Assembly (NCBI GenBank): GCA_013360535.1
Contig: JABWBL010000101.1
Coordinates: 1 to 9,236 of the forward strand
DNA: 9,236 bases
Origin: Planctomycetaceae bacterium
Lineage (GTDB): Bacteria > Planctomycetota > UBA1135 > GCA-002686595
Direction of reading: 5' to 3'
The translations under genes were made by a program, and so were the position numbers. Under the pieces are notes generated by a model. That model made no database searches. It saw only the letters and a program-made list of their open reading frames with translations, and was not told where the DNA came from. Shown piece by piece: positions 5,714-9,236 of this stretch (position 1 is the stretch's first letter; each line of letters opens with the position of its first letter).

Positions 5714-5887
5714 GTCCGAACGGACGGGACGCCGAGGGGTGCGTGCGAAGGCTCGATGAGCCGAGCCGGAGTGCGCGCCACGCGGGAAACGGCGGCCCCG
5801 TCCGGAAGGACTGACTCGATTCGACTTGGGTTTGGATGTTCCGTGGGGCGGCCGCAGGCAGCGATGCCTGCGGCCGCTCTTCTTTTC
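5714..5887 (+). ncRNA. Candidate structured RNA or attenuator leader, family unknown
   Basis: This untranslated stretch between pcnB and the exported-protein gene can fold into nested helices, paired by eye: 5714-5721 with 5830-5837 (8 bp, two G-U); 5722-5728 GGACGGG with 5797-5803 CCCGTCC; 5730-5734 CGCCG with 5790-5794 CGGCG; 5739-5747 with 5772-5781 (9 bp, one bulge); and the hairpin GGCTC/GAGCC at 5750-5762. The outer strands can instead form two look-alike tetraloop hairpins, GTCC-GAAC-GGAC (5714-5725) and GTCC-GGAA-GGAC (5800-5811), so two exclusive folds exist. An intrinsic terminator closes the element. An extended -10 lies at the right distance upstream. It could be an independent small RNA or a riboswitch-like leader of the gene at 5920. 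I could not match it to a known class; GC-rich DNA pairs easily, so the fold needs covariation support. Confidence 0.45.
5848..5887 (+). terminator. Strong intrinsic terminator upstream of exported-protein gene
   Basis: A perfect 12-bp stem GCGGCCGCAGGC / GCCTGCGGCCGC (5848-5859 with 5866-5877) encloses loop AGCGAT and is followed directly by TCTTCTTTTC. It is the most canonical terminator in the window. It lies 207 nt after the pcnB stop and ends only 32 nt before the ATG at 5920, so it either ends a separate RNA or acts as an attenuator for the next gene. Confidence 0.85.
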
Positions 5888-5919
5888 GCTCGCTCCGCCG
5901 GTGCCCGCCGCTTGGCAAG

Positions 5920-7107
5920 ATGGCGCGCATGGCGCCCGCCCTGGCCCGAGTCGCGTTGTTCGCCCTCTTGTTCGTCCCCGCCCACGCGGCGCCGGCGCAG
6001 GGCGAGTCGCCGAAAAGCGCCTCCGCGCCCGACGATGCCCGGGTGCGCAAGGCCTTCTCGTTCCTGACCGAGGCCGAGCAGGCGGACGCGCTCGATGAGT
6101 TCGCCGCCGAGGTCGAGTGGCTCGACACGTTCCAGACCCAGCTGCTGCGCTTTGCGCTGTCGCTCGAGGAGCGCGACCCCGGGCTCCTCCCGCTCGACCA
6201 GCCTGCGCCGTTCTTCGACCCCAAGGAGCACGCGCCCGGGCAGCCGATCGCGCGCAAGCGGCTCGATCCCGACTCGTCGGCGGCGCGCAAGGAACGCGAG
6301 CGCATCTTCCGGCGCGCGACGAAGCCCAAGGTGCGCGGTGCCTGGCGCTACGACTGGGGCCAGCGCGAGCTCGTCCGCACCGCGCCCGAGAGTCTCGAGC
6401 GCACGTTCGAGAACGCGCTCGCCGGCTGCGCTCCCGGCCACGACCTCGCCATCGCGATCGTCGAGCGCGCGCTCGACGACGGCTCGCAACAGGCCGCACT
6501 CGCCGCTTTCGGCCACGCCTACACCGACCGCGTCGGAACGGTCTTCCCCGGCATCACGCTCTACGACGCGTGGTCCTCGGGCGAGGAGATCGAGATGCCC
6601 GACGTCGACGTGCTCGGCATCGTGCACACGCTGCTCGGCATCCGCGACCGTTGGACCGCGCCCGTGCCCGACAGCGAGCACAAGGAGCTCTACGCCGCCG
6701 TCGGCGTCGCGTTCCAGGACGCGAACCGCCACCGCAGCCTGCGCGCCGCGCTCGCCGCCACGTTCCTCGACGGCACCGTGCAGCTCGGCGGCCCGTACCC
6801 GACTTGCCTCGAGCGCTTCCACTCGCTCTGGGAAGCCAACGCTTCCACTCCGGCCGAAGTCGCCAAGCTCCTGCCGAAGCCCGCCGCCTGGGGCGAGTTC
6901 CTCTCCGGCCTCGCGCAACGCCTCGACGCCGACCGCGAGCTCGCTGCGCGCGCCGAGCTTCGCCGTTCGACGCTCGACAAGGACCACGCCCAAGTCCGTG
7001 CGTTACTCCTCCGCCTGCTCGAGTCGCGCGGCGCCTTCGAGCGCACCTCGCGTCCCAAACCTCCGCCCGCTCCCGCTCCGGTTCCCGAAAAGCCCTCGGG
7101 CGGTTGA
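5920..7107 (+). CDS. Exported protein of unknown function
   Basis: I do not recognise the family. The 395-residue product starts with a Sec-type signal peptide (MARMAPALARVALFALLFVPAHA, likely cleaved after AHA near residue 23). A mature, mostly soluble domain rich in Arg, Glu, Asp and Ala follows; it contains WRYDWGQREL, AGCAPGHDLAIAIVERALDD, GHAYTDRVGTVFPGITLYDA and MPDVDVLGIVHTLLG. Two Cys remain after cleavage. The tail is Pro-rich and probably disordered (RPKPPPAPAPVPEKPSGG). There is no lipobox or second membrane span, so a periplasmic or secreted location is inferred. ATG at 5920 is chosen for the signal peptide; 5929 is equally workable, and an in-frame ATG at 5836 would put the terminator inside the gene. 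No clear ribosome site. It converges with dus, the two stops 9 nt apart. Confidence 0.85.
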   Translation: MARMAPALARVALFALLFVPAHAAPAQGESPKSASAPDDARVRKAFSFLTEAEQADALDEFAAEVEWLDTFQTQLLRFALSLEERDPGLLPLDQPAPFFDPKEHAPGQPIARKRLDPDSSAARKERERIFRRATKPKVRGAWRYDWGQRELVRTAPESLERTFENALAGCAPGHDLAIAIVERALDDGSQQAALAAFGHAYTDRVGTVFPGITLYDAWSSGEEIEMPDVDVLGIVHTLLGIRDRWTAPVPDSEHKELYAAVGVAFQDANRHRSLRAALAATFLDGTVQLGGPYPTCLERFHSLWEANASTPAEVAKLLPKPAAWGEFLSGLAQRLDADRELAARAELRRSTLDKDHAQVRALLLRLLESRGAFERTSRPKPPPAPAPVPEKPSGG

Positions 7108-7125
7108 ACGCGCGGCTCAACCGCC
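7099..7125. terminator. Bidirectional hairpin containing both stop codons
   Basis: A perfect 9-bp inverted repeat, GGCGGTTGA (7099-7107) and TCAACCGCC (7117-7125), with a 9-nt loop. Each arm is the Gly-Gly-stop end of one of the two converging genes. Tails are only weakly T-rich: GTCGTACTTCT on the plus strand, and CGAGGGCTTTTCGG on the minus strand. It probably ends or stabilises both transcripts, but is not a canonical U-tract terminator. Confidence 0.5.
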
Positions 7126-8322
7126 GTCGTACTTCTCGGCCTCCGCGGCGTCGAACACCTCGCACGGCGGCGTCGCGTCCTCGAGGTCATCGAGATACCC
7201 CAGCGGAAGCGAAACAGTTTGAGTGCGACCCGACTTGCCGCGGTGCGCGCGCAGCGCTGCGGTCGGGAAGGGCTCGGTCGGGTCGAGGTCGACGAGGCCG
7301 GCGAGCAGCTGCTCGTAGGTCTCGACTCGCTGCAGGCGCTCGCGCAGGGCGCTCGAGTTGCGAAAACCCTTCGTGTACCACGCGCACCACTTGCGCATCT
7401 GCTGCAGCGCGGTGACGGGCCCGAAGAACTCGATCAGGCGGCGCGCGTGGTCGAGCAGGATCTCGCGCACCTCGCCGAGGTTGGGCGGGCGCTCGGGCTC
7501 GACGCCGTCGAAAGCCTGCGCGAGCTCGCGGAACAGCCACGGGCGGCCGAGGCAGCCGCGGCCGACGATCACACCGTCACAGCGGGTCTCGCGCATCATG
7601 CGCAGCGCGTCGAAGCTCTCCCAGATGTCGCCGTTGCCGAGCACCGGGATCGAGAGGCGCGACTTGAGGTCGGCGATCGCGCTCCAGTCGGCCTCTCCGG
7701 AATACAGCTGCGCCGCGGTGCGCGCGTGCAGCCCGACGGCGCTGATGCCTTCTTCCTGCGCGACGCGGCCGGCCTCGCGGTAGGTCAGGAGCTCCTCGTC
7801 GATGCCCTTGCGCATCTTCATCGTCACCGGAACGCCGCGCGCGTTCGACACCATCGCGTGCGCAAGCGCCGCGACGAGCCGCGGCTTGACCGGGATTGCC
7901 GAACCGCCGCCGTGCGCCGTCACCTTGCGCACCGGACAGCCGAGGTTGATGTCGACATGGTGCACGCCGTCGTCGACGAGGCGCGCGACCATCTCGCCCG
8001 CGTCCTTGGGATCGGACGAATACACCTGCACCGAGCGCGGCGTCTCGTCCTCGCGCGAGCTCGCGAGCAGCACCGTGCGGCGGTTGCCGTTCAGGTACCC
8101 GCGCGCGGTGATCATCTCGCTGACGTAGAGCCCGGCGCCGAACTCGCGGCACAACGCACGGAACGGGTAGTTGGTCACGCCGGCCATCGGCGCGAGCACG
8201 ACCGGCGGCCAGACCGCGAGCGGACCGATGCGCAGCGGCGCGAACTCGGCCTTGCCTGCGAGCGGCACGTCGCGGTTGACGTCCGAGCGCCAGCCGCTGG
8301 CGCCCGCTTCACTTTCCGCCAT
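7117..8322 (-). CDS. dus: tRNA-dihydrouridine synthase, DusB-like
   Basis: Dus enzymes are FMN-dependent and use NADPH to reduce uridines in tRNA to dihydrouridine. The 401-aa product has the TIM-barrel signatures in order: VVLAPMAGVTNYPFRALCREFGAG (41-64), VQVYSSDP, DINLGCPVRKVT with catalytic C129, VTMKMRKG with K169, GLHARTAAQLYSG with H199, VLGNGDI (227-233) and VGRGCLGRPWLF, followed by the helical tRNA-binding domain (LQQMRKWCAWYTKG). It is longer than E. coli DusB (about 320 aa), with about 30 extra residues in front and a C-terminal extension after HRGKSGR. The ATG at 8322 overlaps the upstream amidohydrolase stop by 14 nt and follows a G-rich GGTGGGGGCG; a GTG at 8331 is an alternative. 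The overlap implies co-transcription. Which uridine it modifies cannot be read here. Confidence 0.95.
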   Translation of the reverse strand: MAESEAGASGWRSDVNRDVPLAGKAEFAPLRIGPLAVWPPVVLAPMAGVTNYPFRALCREFGAGLYVSEMITARGYLNGNRRTVLLASSREDETPRSVQVYSSDPKDAGEMVARLVDDGVHHVDINLGCPVRKVTAHGGGSAIPVKPRLVAALAHAMVSNARGVPVTMKMRKGIDEELLTYREAGRVAQEEGISAVGLHARTAAQLYSGEADWSAIADLKSRLSIPVLGNGDIWESFDALRMMRETRCDGVIVGRGCLGRPWLFRELAQAFDGVEPERPPNLGEVREILLDHARRLIEFFGPVTALQQMRKWCAWYTKGFRNSSALRERLQRVETYEQLLAGLVDLDPTEPFPTAALRAHRGKSGRTQTVSLPLGYLDDLEDATPPCEVFDAAEAEKYDGG

Positions 8323-9236
8323 CGCCCCCACCGCTCGCGGGCTTGCGCATGCGCTCGAGCTTCTCCGGCGGCAGCACGTAGCCCTCGGTCGAGTGCGTGT
8401 CGACCTCGGTGAGCGTCGTCTGCGCCTGGCTCGAGCCGACCTGCTGCAACACCACCTTCGGCGCTCCGTTCTCGAAGTAGGAAGCGACCCTGAACCCCTG
8501 CGGCGTGCGGAACTTGTGGTCGCCGTCGTCGTCGAAACTCAGGTCCCAGCGCACCACCTCGAGCTGCAGCCCCTCGTCGAAGCGCACGACCGGCATCGGC
8601 CCGGCCGCGCGCGTGCGCCCGATCACGATCATCGTCGTGATGCTGTCGCAGTCGATCGCCGCGATCTGCTCGCGCGCCGCCTGGATGTCGACGAACGAGC
8701 CGTCGAAGCGCCGCTCGACGCGCCACTGGCCCGTCACGCGCTGCCCCTTGACGATCAGCTCGTGGCCGGAGTTGCGCACCCGGACCTCGAAGCTGTCGAG
8801 CGCGCCCTTGACCACACGCTGGCGCGTCTCGACTTCCGTCTCCGGATTGCCGCCCGTGGGCAGGATGCGGCGCCGGCCGCAGATCGTCTCGGTGCCATCG
8901 AGCTCGCGCACGACCGCAAAACGCTCGCCCGCGACCCGTCCGGTGACCGCGATCGTCTCGACCACCCCGGAGAGCAGCTGCGTGCCTTCGGGCAGGGCCA
9001 CGGGACCGATCTCCAGCGGCGCCTGCGCCTGCGCCTTGGCAGAGGAGTACTTGAGCCGCAGCGCTTCGAGGCGGGCGTCGAGCTCGGTGCGCGCAAACGC
9101 CCGCCCACGCTGCACGACACCTTCGACCTGCGACAGCGCACGGATGTCGGCCGTCGGATCGGCGCGCAGCAGCACGAGGTCGGCCAGCTTGCCCGCCTCG
9201 AGCGTGCCACGGTCGCGCGCGAGCCCGAGCGTCTCC
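8309..9236 (-). CDS. Amidohydrolase-family protein, N-terminal part beyond window edge
   Basis: Only the last 309 residues are visible. The first part, ETLGLARDRGTLEAGKLADL followed by VLLRADPTADIRALSQVEGVVQRGRAF, is the characteristic end of metal-dependent amidohydrolases (imidazolonepropionase / prolidase-like group), where the strand GKLADLVLL rejoins the small beta domain. The His/Asp metal ligands lie outside the window, so catalytic competence cannot be judged. After it comes an added C-terminal region of roughly 240 residues, beta-rich in look (ISO-like repeats of short strands such as LDSFEVRVRNSGHELIVKG and QWRVERRFDGSFVDIQ), which standard amidohydrolases lack; I cannot assign it. 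The end, KPASGGGDGGK, overlaps the dus start by 14 nt, so the two are likely one transcript. Substrate unknown. Confidence 0.85.
   Translation of the reverse strand, partial: ETLGLARDRGTLEAGKLADLVLLRADPTADIRALSQVEGVVQRGRAFARTELDARLEALRLKYSSAKAQAQAPLEIGPVALPEGTQLLSGVVETIAVTGRVAGERFAVVRELDGTETICGRRRILPTGGNPETEVETRQRVVKGALDSFEVRVRNSGHELIVKGQRVTGQWRVERRFDGSFVDIQAAREQIAAIDCDSITTMIVIGRTRAAGPMPVVRFDEGLQLEVVRWDLSFDDDGDHKFRTPQGFRVASYFENGAPKVVLQQVGSSQAQTTLTEVDTHSTEGYVLPPEKLERMRKPASGGGDGGK

Noticed and set aside
4096..5814. Long plus-strand open frame overlapping pcnB in another frame
   Set aside because: It is an Arg/Ala/Pro-rich shadow of the pcnB frame and begins inside tRNA-Trp.
5796..5815. Bacterial SRP RNA, suggested by CCGGAAGG
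   Set aside because: The GGAA tetraloop is present, but the conserved flanks (GUCAGG before, AGCAGCC after) are missing.
5714..5887. RNase P RNA, 6S RNA, cobalamin or c-di-GMP riboswitch
   Set aside because: None of the conserved sequence blocks I know for these RNAs is present, and the multi-helix layout does not show the central open bubble of 6S RNA clearly enough to claim it.
7219..8412. Long plus-strand open frame opposite dus
   Set aside because: The minus-strand frame carries every Dus motif; the opposite frame is Arg/Ala/His-rich with no recognisable domain.

Overview
The window is about 9.2 kb of very GC-rich bacterial chromosome, dense with conserved information-processing genes. 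I see no insertion sequence, phage gene, CRISPR array or other sign of a mobile region. The GC-biased third codon positions, near absence of strong Shine-Dalgarno sites and Pro/Ala/Arg-rich extensions on housekeeping proteins fit a high-GC lineage of the planctomycete or myxobacterial kind. The lineage is an inference from style, not from a marker I can place.

Layout: (1) bases 1-1450, minus strand: transketolase (tkt), cut off at the window edge after about 483 residues. (2) 1567-2497, minus strand: a trans-translation pair, smpB followed by ssrA (tmRNA, encoded tag ANDYALAA), with a strong intrinsic terminator after ssrA. (3) 2580-2714, plus strand: tRNA-Leu(CAG) with a recognisable promoter, divergent from smpB. 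(4) 2742-3044: two convergent small single-pass membrane protein candidates of 61 and 33 aa. (5) 3056-4111, minus strand: rsmG (16S rRNA m7G methyltransferase) with a long disordered N-terminus, and tRNA-Trp(CCA) upstream of it with its own promoter. (6) 4253-5641, plus strand: pcnB, a poly(A) polymerase I-type nucleotidyltransferase. (7) 5642-5919: an untranslated stretch holding a by-eye structured RNA (5714-5887) that ends in a near-perfect intrinsic terminator. (8) 5920-7107, plus strand: an exported protein of unknown function. (9) 7117-9236, minus strand: a tRNA-dihydrouridine synthase whose start overlaps the end of a partial amidohydrolase. The exported protein and dus genes converge on a shared inverted repeat that contains both stop codons.

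Most genes with a known role act on RNA or the ribosome: tRNA-Leu, tRNA-Trp, tmRNA, SmpB, RsmG, PcnB and Dus. Both tRNAs and the tmRNA carry an encoded CCA end, which fits PcnB being a tailing enzyme rather than the CCA-adding enzyme. The tRNA promoters share a TTGnCn / 17 nt / TACTnT pattern that helps in reading the weaker promoters here.

The least expected item is the structured RNA plus terminator before the exported-protein gene. The hairpin ends only 32 nt before the likely start codon, leaving almost no room for another promoter. The RNA is therefore either a stand-alone small RNA or an attenuator-type leader. I could not match it to a known RNA family from memory.
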